Assembly: GCA_963828555.1 (NCBI GenBank)
Contig: CAWHEL010000002.1
Span: 62,001 to 126,000, forward strand
Direction: 5' to 3'
DNA from: JADJPO01 sp963828555
GTDB taxonomy: Bacteria > Actinomycetota > Actinomycetes > Actinomycetales > Kineosporiaceae
Length of the DNA: 64,000 nucleotides
Under the pieces are notes generated by a model. It ran no database searches and was not told the DNA's origin. It saw only the letters and a list, made by a program, of their open reading frames with translations. Made by a program: the position numbers and the translations under genes. This document shows, one piece after another, positions 1 to 8,644 of the stretch (its first letter is position 1; every line of letters begins with the position of its first letter).

Positions 1-1002
1 ATCCAGCTCGGCCGGGTGCCCGAGGCAGCCCGCGTCTCCACCCTCGGCCCACGCCCTGTGCCCCAGGTGCTCTCCCCCCACGCTGCCCCGGCCGCTCCGT
101 ACCAGCCGCAGGCTCCCTCCTACCAGCCGGGCGGCTACGAGGCGGCTCCCTACCCGCCCGCCCCCCAGGGCCAACCCTCGGCCCCGGCCCCGATGGGGTC
201 ATACTCCCCGCCCTCGGCCCCGGACCGCTCGATCGACCTGCGCGATTCCGCTCGCCCGATCCAGCCTGCGGCCCGAGGCACGGGCGACGAGTTCGCCGAC
301 CTGATCCCGCCGCCGCTGCTGCCTCCGAGCCCCCAGCCCGACTACGCCCCCCCCGGTGGGCCGCAGGCCCCCTCGGGTCCGGCGCCCGCCTTCCAGCCGC
401 TGCATCCCCCGGCCCCCGAGGGTGGCAACGGGTCCAACGGCAGCGGCTCCAACGGGCGCCTGCCGAGCGCCTTCCGTTCGGGCCGGGACGAGGTGCAGGG
501 GGGTGACGTCCTCGCCGCGCCCTCGCCGTCCGGACCGGCCGAGTTGGACTGGTCGCCGGCTCCCCGGCCGGCCGGCCCCGCTGCCTACGAGAGCCGCCAG
601 GGACCGCCGGCTCCCGAGCAGAACCTGAGCCGCACGCCGCCCACCGAGGCCGCGGCCCCGCGCGCCCAGCGGATCACCGTCACGGTCGATTCGGGCGAGG
701 AGTCGGTGATCTCCCGACTGCTGATCATCGGGCGGGCCCCGAGCCGTCAGGCGCACGAGGACTACGCGGCCCTGCTCACGGTCAACGACCCGAGCCTGTC
801 TGTCTCCAAGACCCACGTCGCGATCGAGGCGGACGGCGCCGGCCTATGGGTGGTCGACCGCAACTCCACCAACGGCACCTGGATCGACGAGGGCCGCGGT
901 GCATTGCGCCCGGTGCCGGCGAACCAGCGGACGCCGGTGCCGGCGGGGGCACGGGTGCTGATCGGTGAGCGGGTGCTGACCTTCACCCGTCGGGACGCCT
1001 GA
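1..1002 (+). CDS. FHA domain protein, 5' end outside window
   Basis: The frame is open to the left edge, so the true start lies outside the window; the GTG at 16 is only an internal candidate. About 215 residues of Pro/Ala/Gly-rich low-complexity sequence precede a C-terminal forkhead-associated domain of roughly 100 residues. FHA hallmarks, counted from the GTG, are IIGRAPS (about 237), SKTH (about 264) and NSTNGT (about 283). FHA domains bind phosphothreonine peptides, so this is probably a cytoplasmic adaptor for Ser/Thr-kinase signalling; no kinase is visible here. It ends 22 bases before the stop of the convergent FHA gene at 1025-2485, and the two share the same disordered-arm-plus-FHA layout. 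Confidence 0.85.
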   Translation: MQLGRVPEAARVSTLGPRPVPQVLSPHAAPAAPYQPQAPSYQPGGYEAAPYPPAPQGQPSAPAPMGSYSPPSAPDRSIDLRDSARPIQPAARGTGDEFADLIPPPLLPPSPQPDYAPPGGPQAPSGPAPAFQPLHPPAPEGGNGSNGSGSNGRLPSAFRSGRDEVQGGDVLAAPSPSGPAELDWSPAPRPAGPAAYESRQGPPAPEQNLSRTPPTEAAAPRAQRITVTVDSGEESVISRLLIIGRAPSRQAHEDYAALLTVNDPSLSVSKTHVAIEADGAGLWVVDRNSTNGTWIDEGRGALRPVPANQRTPVPAGARVLIGERVLTFTRRDA

Positions 1003-1024
1003 GCCGCTCCGGTCCAGTCCGAGG

Positions 1025-2485
1025 CTACTGAGGGCCTCGGTCAGCGGCGCGGAATGTGCAGATGATCTCGGCGAAGACGATCTCTGCGTCCGGCTCGAGC
1101 GGATAGGGCATCCAGGGGTCCATCTTCGCTGGGGCCCGCCCCGGGTTGCGCAGTGACGTGCCGTTGCGCGAACCCAGGTCGACCACGAACGGCCCCTGAA
1201 GCCCGACGTCGATCCGCACGTGATTGCGGGACAGCCCACGGGTCGCGCCGCGTACCGGCACCAGGCGGGCCGGCCGGTCCTGCTCCACCTGGGACGGCGC
1301 CCGGCCGATGATCACCGGGCCGTCGACGTCCACCCGCACCCCGTCGTCGAACTCCAGGACGCCGATGGCGCCGCTCACAGCGGAGGCCACCACTGTGTCC
1401 GGGACAGGGGTAGGGACCGGGGTGACGGCGACCGGCGGAGCGTCCGGTGCCGGCTTCGGTGCCGCCTTCGGTGCAGGTTTCGGTGCAGGTTTCGGTTGGG
1501 GCTGGGCGACGGGCTCGGGCACAGCGCGTACCACCGCGTCGGGCTCCGCCTCGGCCTGGGCGGGAGCGTCTGCAACGCGCTCAGATGCGGCCACAGCCGG
1601 CTCCTCCGGCGGCTCCTCGGGCGACTCCGTTGGCGGCTGGGACGGCTGCCAGATGCGGGTCTCGGGCACCGGTGCCGAGCCGTTGTTCCCCTCAGGGGGC
1701 GCGGTCGGGGCGAGCCGGGGGTCCGGCACCCCGGAGTCGATCCCCGATCCGGCGTCCTCGTCGTTCCATCCCCCGGGCTGGGGCGCCAGCGACCAGTCCG
1801 CCGCGCCGTAGCGGCGACGCGGGTGCGAGCCCAGGCCGGCCGACCGCCGGGGAGGCGACGGGGTCACCCGGGTGTCGGACTCGGAGACCGACCGGCGAGG
1901 CCGGATCACTGCCTCGACCGGCCCCACCTCAGGCTGGTGCCCCACCGGGGCCAGCCGGTCCGGCAGGCGCGGCAGGTCCTGCGCGGGGGGCACGGCAGGT
2001 ACGGCAGGCGCGGTGGGCTCGGCGGACTGCGCGGGCTCGGCGGGCACGGCGGCCTGCCAGGCCAGCACGTCGGCCAGCACGGCGCCGCTCACGATCGGCA
2101 GCGCGACGCCGTCCGCCCGGCCGCCCGGCCGCACGAACCAGAGCACGTCGGAGGCCGACAGCGTCTCCTCGCGCCAGATCTGGTCATTGGCCGGCGGCAG
2201 CAGCCGCTCATTCCCGGAGGCGTCCTGCACCGTGACCTGCAGGGATCCGCGCACCAGCAGGCGCACCGAGGATCCCTCCAAGGCAGCCAGCGCGAACGCC
2301 GGACGGCCCGCAGAAGCGGCCGCCGACAGCACGGCGAGCGCCGGGTCGGCGCCCTTCTGGGTCTGCACGGCGCGCCACAGCTCATCCAGGCGGGTGCCGG
2401 GCAGTTCCGGGTCGATCAGGACAGCAACCGTCGGCGCCACCAGCGCGAACCACGCGCCAGGCGAATAGGTCGCTCCCGGGCTCAT
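1025..2485 (-). CDS. FHA domain protein with long Pro/Ala-rich linker
   Basis: 486 residues. The start is placed at the ATG at 2485 because GGAAAGGA lies at proper distance before it; an ATG nine codons upstream has no ribosome site. The N-terminal 130 residues look globular (hydrophobic, unknown fold). The middle is Pro/Glu/Ala-rich with repeated PKPA units. The last 110 residues form an FHA domain with VIIGRAPS, LSRNH and GSRNGT. By family knowledge it binds phosphothreonine; partners are not visible. It is convergent with the FHA gene on its left and divergent from ppx on its right, so the two FHA genes are not co-transcribed. Confidence 0.85.
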   Translation of the reverse strand: MSPGATYSPGAWFALVAPTVAVLIDPELPGTRLDELWRAVQTQKGADPALAVLSAAASAGRPAFALAALEGSSVRLLVRGSLQVTVQDASGNERLLPPANDQIWREETLSASDVLWFVRPGGRADGVALPIVSGAVLADVLAWQAAVPAEPAQSAEPTAPAVPAVPPAQDLPRLPDRLAPVGHQPEVGPVEAVIRPRRSVSESDTRVTPSPPRRSAGLGSHPRRRYGAADWSLAPQPGGWNDEDAGSGIDSGVPDPRLAPTAPPEGNNGSAPVPETRIWQPSQPPTESPEEPPEEPAVAASERVADAPAQAEAEPDAVVRAVPEPVAQPQPKPAPKPAPKAAPKPAPDAPPVAVTPVPTPVPDTVVASAVSGAIGVLEFDDGVRVDVDGPVIIGRAPSQVEQDRPARLVPVRGATRGLSRNHVRIDVGLQGPFVVDLGSRNGTSLRNPGRAPAKMDPWMPYPLEPDAEIVFAEIICTFRAADRGPQ

Positions 2486-2660
2486 TGCCGTCCTTTCCGA
2501 CCCAATATCCACAGACCACCGAAGACGCTACCCGCCCCGGGCCGTTCGCGGGAGGCCGTGATCGGCCAATCGACTGATCACCCAGCCCCGGGCCACAGCC
2601 CAGTCAGCTCACAGTCACCTCCATCCACGTATCGTCACGGAGTGGTCTCGGCCTGACAGA

Positions 2661-2666
2661 TACGTT
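2661..2666 (+). promoter_or_regulatory. Probable -10 box (TACGTT) of ppx
   Basis: TACGTT lies six bases before the ATG at 2673 and there is no purine-rich ribosome site, which fits a leaderless transcript. No convincing -35 box was seen. Confidence 0.5.
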
Positions 2667-2672
2667 GTCCAT

Positions 2673-3605
2673 ATGCGCCTCGGGGTTCTCGACATCGGCT
2701 CGAACACCGGCCACCTGCTCGTCGTGGACGCCCACCGCGGTGCTGCCCCGCTTCCGGCCTACTCGGTCAAGCAGCCGCTGCGTCTGTCCGAGCACATGGA
2801 CGGCGACGGCGCACTCAAGACCTCTGCGGTCACCGCGCTGCTCGACTTCGTCTCCTCCGCACAGCGGACCGCCCAGGACAAGGGCTGCGAATCGGTGCTC
2901 GCCTTCGCCACCTCGGCGATCCGGGATGCCACCAACGGCGACGCCACGCTCACCCGCGTGCGCGAGGAGACCGGCATCGACCTGCAGGTGCTCTCCGGCG
3001 GCGACGAGTCGCGGCTGACCTTCCTGGCCGTGCGGCGCTGGTTCGGCTGGTCCTCGGGCAAGCTGCTGGTCTTCGACATCGGCGGCGGCTCGCTGGAGAT
3101 CGCCGGCGGCCCGGACGAGGCACCCGACGTCGCCCAGTCGTTGCCCCTCGGTGCAGCCCGGCTCACCCGAGACTGGCTGCAGGGGTCGAACGGCTCGGCC
3201 CCCAAGCCGAAGGAGGTCACGGCCCTGCGCAGCTACGTCCGCGCCGAGATCGCCCGGGACGCCGGGGCGGTGCTGCGCCTGGGACCGATGGAGCACAGCG
3301 TGGCCACCAGCAAGACCTTCCGCTCCCTGGCTCGCATCTGTGGCGCCGCCCCCTCGGCCGACGGGCCGCGCGCCCGGCGGGTCCTCGCCCGGGCCGAGCT
3401 GGATCGCCGGTTGCCCGACCTGGTCACCAAGACCACCACCGCGCTGGGCCGCCTCCCCGGGGTCTCGGCGAACCGGGCCCACCAGATGATCGCCGGGGCG
3501 ATCGTCGCGGATGCCGTGATGGACCTGTTCCAGGTGGAGGAGCTGGAGATCTGCCCCTGGGCGCTGCGCGAGGGCCTCATCCTGCGCCGGCTCGACGCGC
3601 TGTGA
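2673..3605 (+). CDS. ppx: Ppx/GppA family phosphatase (exopolyphosphatase-like)
   Basis: 310 residues, the short single-module form usual in actinobacteria (enteric Ppx has an added C-terminal domain). It has the ASKHA-type phosphate motifs: DIGSNTGHLLVVDA at the N-terminus and FDIGGGSLEI near residue 130. The family cleaves terminal phosphate from polyphosphate or pppGpp, linking phosphate stores and the stringent response; which substrate is used cannot be told. The start follows a -10-like box closely. Its stop is one base from the stop of the convergent glycosyltransferase gene, leaving no room for a terminator between them. Confidence 0.88.
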   Translation: MRLGVLDIGSNTGHLLVVDAHRGAAPLPAYSVKQPLRLSEHMDGDGALKTSAVTALLDFVSSAQRTAQDKGCESVLAFATSAIRDATNGDATLTRVREETGIDLQVLSGGDESRLTFLAVRRWFGWSSGKLLVFDIGGGSLEIAGGPDEAPDVAQSLPLGAARLTRDWLQGSNGSAPKPKEVTALRSYVRAEIARDAGAVLRLGPMEHSVATSKTFRSLARICGAAPSADGPRARRVLARAELDRRLPDLVTKTTTALGRLPGVSANRAHQMIAGAIVADAVMDLFQVEELEICPWALREGLILRRLDAL

Positions 3606-3606
3606 C

Positions 3607-4761
3607 CTACTGCCCCACGCGGACCCGGGCCGCGGCGTAGGCCTCGTCGCAGCGCTGCAGCACGTGCTCCCAGGTGGTCTCCGGAGGCCTGGACCGGGCC
3701 TGCTCGGCCATCGCCGCCCGGCGCGCCGGGTCGAGCACCAGGCTGGTCAGCGCCGCGGTGAGCGCCGCGTCGCCATCGACGAGCACGCCGTCCACGCCGT
3801 CGGTCACGAACTCCCCCGCCCCGGTGGAGTCCTTGGCCAGCACCGGGACCCCGGCGGTGCGGGCCTCCAGCGCGGCGATCCCGAACGACTCCAGGCCGGC
3901 CGCCGAGACGAACAGGTCGGCCCGCCGGTACAGGTCACGGATCGCCATGCGGTCCCAGCGGCCCGGCAGCTCCACCCAGCCGGTCATGCCGGCCCGGCGC
4001 AGGAACCGCTCCATGGCTGCCCGCTGCGGCCCCTCCCCCACGATCACCGCCCGCAGCGCCGTGTCGGGTGGCACCTGATCTCGGACGGCGCGCAGGACGC
4101 GCAGCAGCGGCAGCCCCCGCTTGCGGGGCGCCAGGCGCATCACCGCCACCAGGAGCACCTCATCACCGGCCGCGCGGGCCACCACCTCGCCGTCCGGCAG
4201 CTGCCATTGCGCGATGTCGATGCCGTTCGGGATCACGCGGACGTCGGCGCTCGGGCCGGCCACGCGGCGCACCGGAGCAGCGGCCACCGCGCTGACCGCG
4301 GAGAACACCACCGGCCAGCGCGACCAGTGGATCAGTGCATCCGCCAGCGAGAAGGCCGGGCGGGCCGGGCCCCACATCGAATGCACCGTGACCACGACCG
4401 GCATCCGCGCCCGGACCAGCACCGGCAGCGCGGCGTAGGCGAACTGGGAGATCACCCCGGTGTGCACGTGGACCATCTGATAGGCCCGACCGGCGGCCCG
4501 CGCCCGCCGCAGCGCCGCCGTCACCTGTGCCCCGGCTCGCGGGTGCAGCGGCAGCTCATAGGGAAGGTCGGCGCTGGCGCGGTACACGCTGACCCCGTCG
4601 ACCATGTCGTGCGCCGTGTGGTCGTGCCGGGCCCTGGGGGTCGCGGTGAGCACCTCGACGTCGTGCCCGGCGGCCAGCTGCTGCCGGGCCAGGTGGTGCA
4701 CCTGGGTCTCGATCCCGCCGAGGCGGGGCAGGTAGCAGTCGGAGACGTGCAGGATCCTCAC
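3607..4761 (-). CDS. Glycosyltransferase family 4 (GT-B fold)
   Basis: 384 residues from the GTG at 4761; an in-frame GTG at 4779 is the alternative. The N-terminus RILHVSDCYLPRLGGIETQV is the classic GT4 opening with the Gly-Gly-Ile-Glu loop. The C-terminal domain has RLAPRKRG, a VIVGEGPQR strand, the nucleotide-sugar site ESFGIAALEARTAGVPVLA, and the G-x-G-E-F-V loop that follows. Such enzymes move a sugar from a nucleotide donor onto a lipid or glycan at the cytoplasmic membrane; the acceptor is unknown. It is divergent from a PIG-L deacetylase at 4831, a pairing reminiscent of GlcNAc transfer followed by deacetylation as in mycothiol synthesis, but that link is only inferred. Confidence 0.85.
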   Translation of the reverse strand: MRILHVSDCYLPRLGGIETQVHHLARQQLAAGHDVEVLTATPRARHDHTAHDMVDGVSVYRASADLPYELPLHPRAGAQVTAALRRARAAGRAYQMVHVHTGVISQFAYAALPVLVRARMPVVVTVHSMWGPARPAFSLADALIHWSRWPVVFSAVSAVAAAPVRRVAGPSADVRVIPNGIDIAQWQLPDGEVVARAAGDEVLLVAVMRLAPRKRGLPLLRVLRAVRDQVPPDTALRAVIVGEGPQRAAMERFLRRAGMTGWVELPGRWDRMAIRDLYRRADLFVSAAGLESFGIAALEARTAGVPVLAKDSTGAGEFVTDGVDGVLVDGDAALTAALTSLVLDPARRAAMAEQARSRPPETTWEHVLQRCDEAYAAARVRVGQ

Positions 4762-4817
4762 CGCCGCGACGATACGCACCGGCGGCGGCAGCTGCAGCAG
4801 CGGGCGAGGGCTGCGGC

Positions 4818-4823
4818 TAGCGT
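4818..4823 (+). promoter_or_regulatory. Probable -10 box (TAGCGT) of the PIG-L gene
   Basis: TAGCGT sits seven bases before the GTG start at 4831, with no ribosome site between; this fits a leaderless transcript. Confidence 0.45.
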
Positions 4824-4830
4824 TCCCGAT

Positions 4831-5646
4831 GTGCCGTTCACGATCGTGTCCTTCCACGCCCACCCGGACGACGAGGCGCTGCTCACCGCGGGCACTCTGG
4901 CCCGGGCCGCGGCCCAGGGCCACCGAGTGGTGCTGGTCACCGCGACGGACGGCGGAGCGGGGCTGGCCGACGACAGGTACGGCCACGGCGCCACCCTGGC
5001 CGAGCACCGCCTCGCCGAGCTGCGCGCCTCGGCGGCCGCCATCGGGGCGGCCCGGGTGGAATGGCTCGGCTACGCCGATTCCGGCATGGACGGCGCCGCG
5101 TCCGATCCTGACGGCGGCGTCACCTTCGTGCACGCGCCCCCAGAGCAGGCGGCCGCCCGGCTGGCTGCGATCCTGAGCGAGGAGTCGGCCGACGTGCTCA
5201 CGGGCTACGACCCGCGCGGCGGCTACGGGCATCCCGACCACGTGCGCGTGCACCAGGTCGCCCGCCTCGCGGCCGCGCAGGCCGGCACCCCCGTGCTGCT
5301 CGAGGCGACGGCTCCGCGGGAACTGATCGCCCGCGCCCTGCACCTGGCCGGGCGCCTGCGGCTGCTGCCCCCCGAACTGGCGCCGACCGCGTTCGACGCC
5401 GCCTACAGCCCCCGCGCCGAGCTGACCCACCGGGTCGACGTCCGCTCGCAGGCCGCGGCCAAGCGGGCCGCGATGCGTGCCCACACCAGCCAGGCCGGCG
5501 GCGGCAGCGGGGACCGGACCCTCGCCGTGATGCTGCGACTGCCCGGGCCGGTATACCGGTGGGCCCTGGGCCGGGAGTGGTACACCGAGGTCGGCCGTGC
5601 GCCGGGCCGTCCACTCCTGGACGACCTGTTCGCCTCGCTGCGATGA
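4831..5646 (+). CDS. PIG-L (LmbE-like) N-acetylglucosaminyl deacetylase
   Basis: 271 residues. The zinc motif AHPDDE is at residues 10-15 and the second metal/catalytic motif GHPDHVRVH is near residue 133. PIG-L enzymes are zinc hydrolases that remove N-acetyl groups from GlcNAc conjugates (mycothiol precursor, its S-conjugates, or antibiotic precursors). The start is the GTG at 4831, just after a -10-like box. The stop overlaps the ATG of the next gene (ATGA at 5643-5646), so the two are probably translationally coupled. A second, more distant PIG-L protein is at 54462-55220. The substrate cannot be assigned. Confidence 0.88.
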   Translation: MPFTIVSFHAHPDDEALLTAGTLARAAAQGHRVVLVTATDGGAGLADDRYGHGATLAEHRLAELRASAAAIGAARVEWLGYADSGMDGAASDPDGGVTFVHAPPEQAAARLAAILSEESADVLTGYDPRGGYGHPDHVRVHQVARLAAAQAGTPVLLEATAPRELIARALHLAGRLRLLPPELAPTAFDAAYSPRAELTHRVDVRSQAAAKRAAMRAHTSQAGGGSGDRTLAVMLRLPGPVYRWALGREWYTEVGRAPGRPLLDDLFASLR

Positions 5647-6536
5647 CCGAGCTGCCTCGGGAATGGCTGGCGCAGATGGCCGCACGGCCTGCCGAGGGCG
5701 GACCCGCCGGCGCCGACTGGGTGCGCCGACTGCCGCGGCTGATCGGGGAACTGCTCGAGGAGTGGGGGGTGACCCCGGTCGGTCCGGGGCGCACCGGGCA
5801 GACCGCGGTGGTCATCCCGGTGCACCGCGACGGGCAGTCCCTGGCTCTGAAAGTGGGCTGGCCGCACCGGGAATCGACCGGAGAGCACCTGGCCCTGCGC
5901 CGCTGGGCCGGGGACGGCGCCGTCCGTCTGATAGCCGCCGACCCCGGCCGGGGCGCCTTGCTGCTCGAGGCGCTGGACGCCGACCGTGATCTCGGCGAGG
6001 AGTTGATCGACGAGGCCTGCGCCGTGATCGGAGGGCTGCTGCGCCGCCTGCACGTGCCTGCCCTGCCCCAGCTGTTGCGGTTGAGCGACTTCGCGCGCGA
6101 TCAGCTCGACCGGGCACTGGCCGGCCCGGTGACGGTGCCCCGGCGCTATCTGGAGCAGACCGCTTCTCTGCTCGGCGATCTGACGTCGCAGCCGGACAGC
6201 GACGCCACTCTGATCCACACCGATCTGCACTTCGCCAACATCCTCGCGGGCGACCGCGTGCCGTGGCTGGCGATCGACCCCAAGCCGATGGCCGGGCACC
6301 CCGGCTACGAGCTGCAACCGGTGTTGCGCAACCGGGTGGAGGAGATGGGCACCGGCAGTGCCCTGCGGTGGTCGCTCCGCCGTCGGGTCGAGATCGTCTG
6401 CGAGGCAGCGGGGATCGATGAGGACACCGCACGGGCGTGGACCATCGTGCACGCGACGCTGGACGCCGCAGGAACCGGGCAGGACGACGCGGCACGCAGC
6501 CTCGCCATCGCCATCGTCAAGGCGATGAACGACTGA
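5643..6536 (+). CDS. Aminoglycoside/hydroxyurea-type phosphotransferase (APH(6)-like kinase)
   Basis: 297 residues with ATG overlapping the preceding stop. The protein-kinase-like fold is shown by a Lys in LALKVGW (about residue 70), the catalytic loop HTDLHFANIL (His 192, Asp 194, downstream Asn) and the metal motif AIDPKP about 20 residues later. This matches the streptomycin 6-kinase/hydroxyurea phosphotransferase group. Most chromosomal members have no proven substrate, so antibiotic resistance should not be assumed. The gene ends exactly against the barstar gene: the two stop codons form TGATCA at 6534-6539. Confidence 0.82.
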   Translation: MTELPREWLAQMAARPAEGGPAGADWVRRLPRLIGELLEEWGVTPVGPGRTGQTAVVIPVHRDGQSLALKVGWPHRESTGEHLALRRWAGDGAVRLIAADPGRGALLLEALDADRDLGEELIDEACAVIGGLLRRLHVPALPQLLRLSDFARDQLDRALAGPVTVPRRYLEQTASLLGDLTSQPDSDATLIHTDLHFANILAGDRVPWLAIDPKPMAGHPGYELQPVLRNRVEEMGTGSALRWSLRRRVEIVCEAAGIDEDTARAWTIVHATLDAAGTGQDDAARSLAIAIVKAMND

Positions 6537-7127
6537 TCAGACCCGGCTGAGCGTCACGCCGGCCTCGGCCCAGCGTTCGTGAACGCACTCGGCGGCGTCG
6601 TCGTCCGCGGTGAGCAGCACCACGTGGAAGGCCACCCCGAGCCGGTCCCACCATTCGCCGTCCGCCACCGGGGTCGCCCAGGCTTTGGCCGCGCCGATCA
6701 GCAGGTCGCCGAACAGCCCTGTGCGCTCGATCGGCTCGTCGATCAGCACCTGTTCGGCGTCCTCGATCACCAGCAGATAGGCCGGAGCGGGCAGCCATTC
6801 CAGGTCGGTGAGGCAGTCCTCCAAGGCGGCCCAGTTGTGGCCGAAGTAGGCGGGGAACTGCAGCGCCCGCGCGAACTCCGTGTGCAGACCGGCCTGGGTG
6901 CGTATCGCCGAACCCTGCATCCGGCGGACGACGCCTCCGCGCCCGCGAATGCTCTCACCTTGCCCGGCAACGGTTTCCAGGTCGCACGTGAGCAGGAGCC
7001 AGGGGCCGGACAACCTCACCACGGGCGCGTCGTCCGGTGGGCCGGAGTCAGCCGGCCCGGTCGGTCCGGTCGGCCCGGTGGGCGCCGTCGGCGCGGTGGG
7101 CTCGGTCGGCGTGGTGGGATCGGTCAT
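6537..7127 (-). CDS. Barstar-family ribonuclease inhibitor
   Basis: 196 residues. A Thr/Pro-rich repeat arm (PTxPTxP, about residues 4-28) leads into a barstar fold whose clearest mark is FPAYFGHNWAALEDCLTDL (about residues 90-110), the helix and Asp-bearing loop that plug the RNase active site in barstar. Its start codon overlaps the stop of the ribonuclease gene by four bases, so inhibitor and enzyme are made together. Barstar proteins act in the cytoplasm and protect the producer from its own enzyme. The N-terminal repeat arm is unusual for the family. Confidence 0.88.
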   Translation of the reverse strand: MTDPTTPTEPTAPTAPTGPTGPTGPADSGPPDDAPVVRLSGPWLLLTCDLETVAGQGESIRGRGGVVRRMQGSAIRTQAGLHTEFARALQFPAYFGHNWAALEDCLTDLEWLPAPAYLLVIEDAEQVLIDEPIERTGLFGDLLIGAAKAWATPVADGEWWDRLGVAFHVVLLTADDDAAECVHERWAEAGVTLSRV

Positions 7128-7669
7128 CGCAGCCGCTGCCAGGTGACGTAGTGGTCCCCGGTCATGAACGCCGAACCGTCGATGCTCACCACCAGTCGCT
7201 GCGGCCCACGATCGACCCCCTGCCTCCTCGGATTCACGTCGTATTCGTGATACGTCAGCCTACGGCCGGCGTCGTCGCGGAACGGCAGTGCCGTGGTGCC
7301 ACCCCGCTCGTCGTTCATGAACTGGCGGCCGCCGCCATATCCCTCGGGCGCCCGGCCGGTGGCGTCGACCACGGCGAGCACGTAGCCGGCCTTGGTGCGC
7401 AGCGAGGCCGAGGAGACCGGCCGGGTGGGAAGCCCCGCGCGTGGCGAAGACGCCCGCGGGGTGCTCACCGCTCGGTTCGACCCGGTGGACCCGGTGGACC
7501 CGACCGGGTCGGCGGACGCGGTCGGCCGGGCCTCGGAGGCGGAGGCCGTGGAGGTCGTGGAGGTCGCACCACCCTGGTTCAGCCAGAGCACACACGCGAG
7601 AACCGCGAAGAGACCCACCAGGACTGCAGCGGCACGGGGCGACAACGACGTCGACGTCGAACTCCCCAC
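7124..7669 (-). CDS. Membrane-anchored or secreted guanyl-type ribonuclease (RNase Sa/barnase family)
   Basis: 181 residues. Residues 12-30 are hydrophobic (signal anchor or signal peptide), 31-90 form a Ser/Thr/Ala-rich linker, and 92-181 match the microbial RNase N1/T1 fold. Catalytic residues are present: Glu142 in YHEYDV, Arg154 and Arg158 in RGPQR, and His173 in TGDHY, equivalent to Glu54, Arg65, Arg69 and His85 of RNase Sa. The disulphide cysteines of RNase Sa are absent. It is the first gene of a two-gene operon with the barstar gene. It probably cleaves RNA 3' of guanosine outside the cell, as a scavenging or anti-competitor enzyme. Confidence 0.87.
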   Translation of the reverse strand: MGSSTSTSLSPRAAAVLVGLFAVLACVLWLNQGGATSTTSTASASEARPTASADPVGSTGSTGSNRAVSTPRASSPRAGLPTRPVSSASLRTKAGYVLAVVDATGRAPEGYGGGRQFMNDERGGTTALPFRDDAGRRLTYHEYDVNPRRQGVDRGPQRLVVSIDGSAFMTGDHYVTWQRLR

Positions 7670-7727
7670 AGCGCCTCCTCGCCCTATCCGGCCCTATCCG
7701 GCCCATCCGGCCCCATCCGGCCCGAGT

Positions 7728-7791
7728 GATCACCGTAGGATCGCAGTTCTCCCCCACCCAACGGGGGAAGACCGCGATCTCGCCGCGATCA
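7728..7791. terminator. Nested hairpin, palindrome family A copy 1
   Basis: Three nested inverted repeats: TGATC (7728-7732) with GATCA (7787-7791), GATCGC (7739-7744) with GCGATC (7774-7779), and TCCCCC with GGGGGA around CACCCAAC. It lies after the HDOD gene stop (7820) and before the RNase start (7669), so it can end the GGDEF-HDOD operon. Nearly the same design and core bases recur at 55236-55302. Confidence 0.6.
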
Positions 7792-7819
7792 CCCGGGCTA
7801 CGGGCGCCGGAACAGCGAC

Positions 7820-8644
7820 TCAGCCTCCGGGGCGCAGACCGTCCAGCAGGGCCTCCGCGCGCATCTGCATCCGCTCCATGATCGACTCCGCGACCGTGGC
7901 GCCGATCACGCCCTCACTGAGCCAGGCATACCCGGTGTCCGGGTCGGGCACCTCACCGTCCGAGCCGAGCGCGGCGTCGGTGAGGTTGCGGGCGATCTGC
8001 AGGGTCCGTTCCAGTGCTGGGGCATCCGGCATCGCAGACTGGTGGTGCCTGCCGATCACCTGGCAGATGTGGGGCGGGAAATGCCACGCCTCGAGCACCT
8101 CGGCGCCCAGCGCGTCATGCCCGATCTCGAAGACCTCGACCTCTGCTGCGACCAGTTCGCCACTGTCGTCGCCGATGGGCAGGCAGAGCTGGACCTGGCC
8201 CTCCTCGCTCGACTGATGCATCAGCGCAGAGCCGATCATGTGCAGCAGCCCCACGCTGAACGCATCACCCGGGTCGGCGCCGAGCATCGGCGCGATGATC
8301 TCGCCACCGGTGGCGCACATCGCCGCGGACTGCCAGAAACCCTCGGGCGCACCCTGGCTGTCGTCCACGCCGGCCGCAGCCATCACCGCGAGGCTGCGCA
8401 CACCCTGGAAGCCCATCACCGACACCGCGAAGGCCAGCGTCGAGACCCGACCGCTGAGACCGTAGTAGGCGGCATTCGCGGTGCGCAGCACTCGGGCTGC
8501 GAACAACGGATCGGTGCCGATCGCGCGGGCCAGATCTCCGGCGGAGGTGTCCGGGTCGTCGGCCAGCTGCAGCACGCGCAGCGCCGCCCCGGCTCGGCTG
8601 GCCAGTTCCTGGCGGGCGCGCACCCGTTCGCGGGCAGTGGTCAC
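7820..8644 (-). CDS. HDOD domain signalling protein
   Basis: 274 residues with an HDOD domain (a degenerate HD-type phosphohydrolase fold) over most of the length: VLQLADDP, the helix LFAARVLRTANAAYYGLSG (about 50-68), and VGLLHMIGSALMHQ (about 132-145). HDOD proteins usually act as signalling scaffolds beside GGDEF/EAL proteins and often lack enzyme activity. Its ATG overlaps the stop of the upstream PAS-GGDEF gene (ATGA at 8641-8644), so the two products are probably made in fixed ratio and work together. Its own target is unknown. Confidence 0.88.
   Translation of the reverse strand: MTTARERVRARQELASRAGAALRVLQLADDPDTSAGDLARAIGTDPLFAARVLRTANAAYYGLSGRVSTLAFAVSVMGFQGVRSLAVMAAAGVDDSQGAPEGFWQSAAMCATGGEIIAPMLGADPGDAFSVGLLHMIGSALMHQSSEEGQVQLCLPIGDDSGELVAAEVEVFEIGHDALGAEVLEAWHFPPHICQVIGRHHQSAMPDAPALERTLQIARNLTDAALGSDGEVPDPDTGYAWLSEGVIGATVAESIMERMQMRAEALLDGLRPGG

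Noticed and set aside
5643..6536. Antibiotic resistance gene (streptomycin kinase)
   Set aside because: Only the kinase fold and family motifs are visible; chromosomal relatives are mostly of unknown substrate and there is no mobile context.
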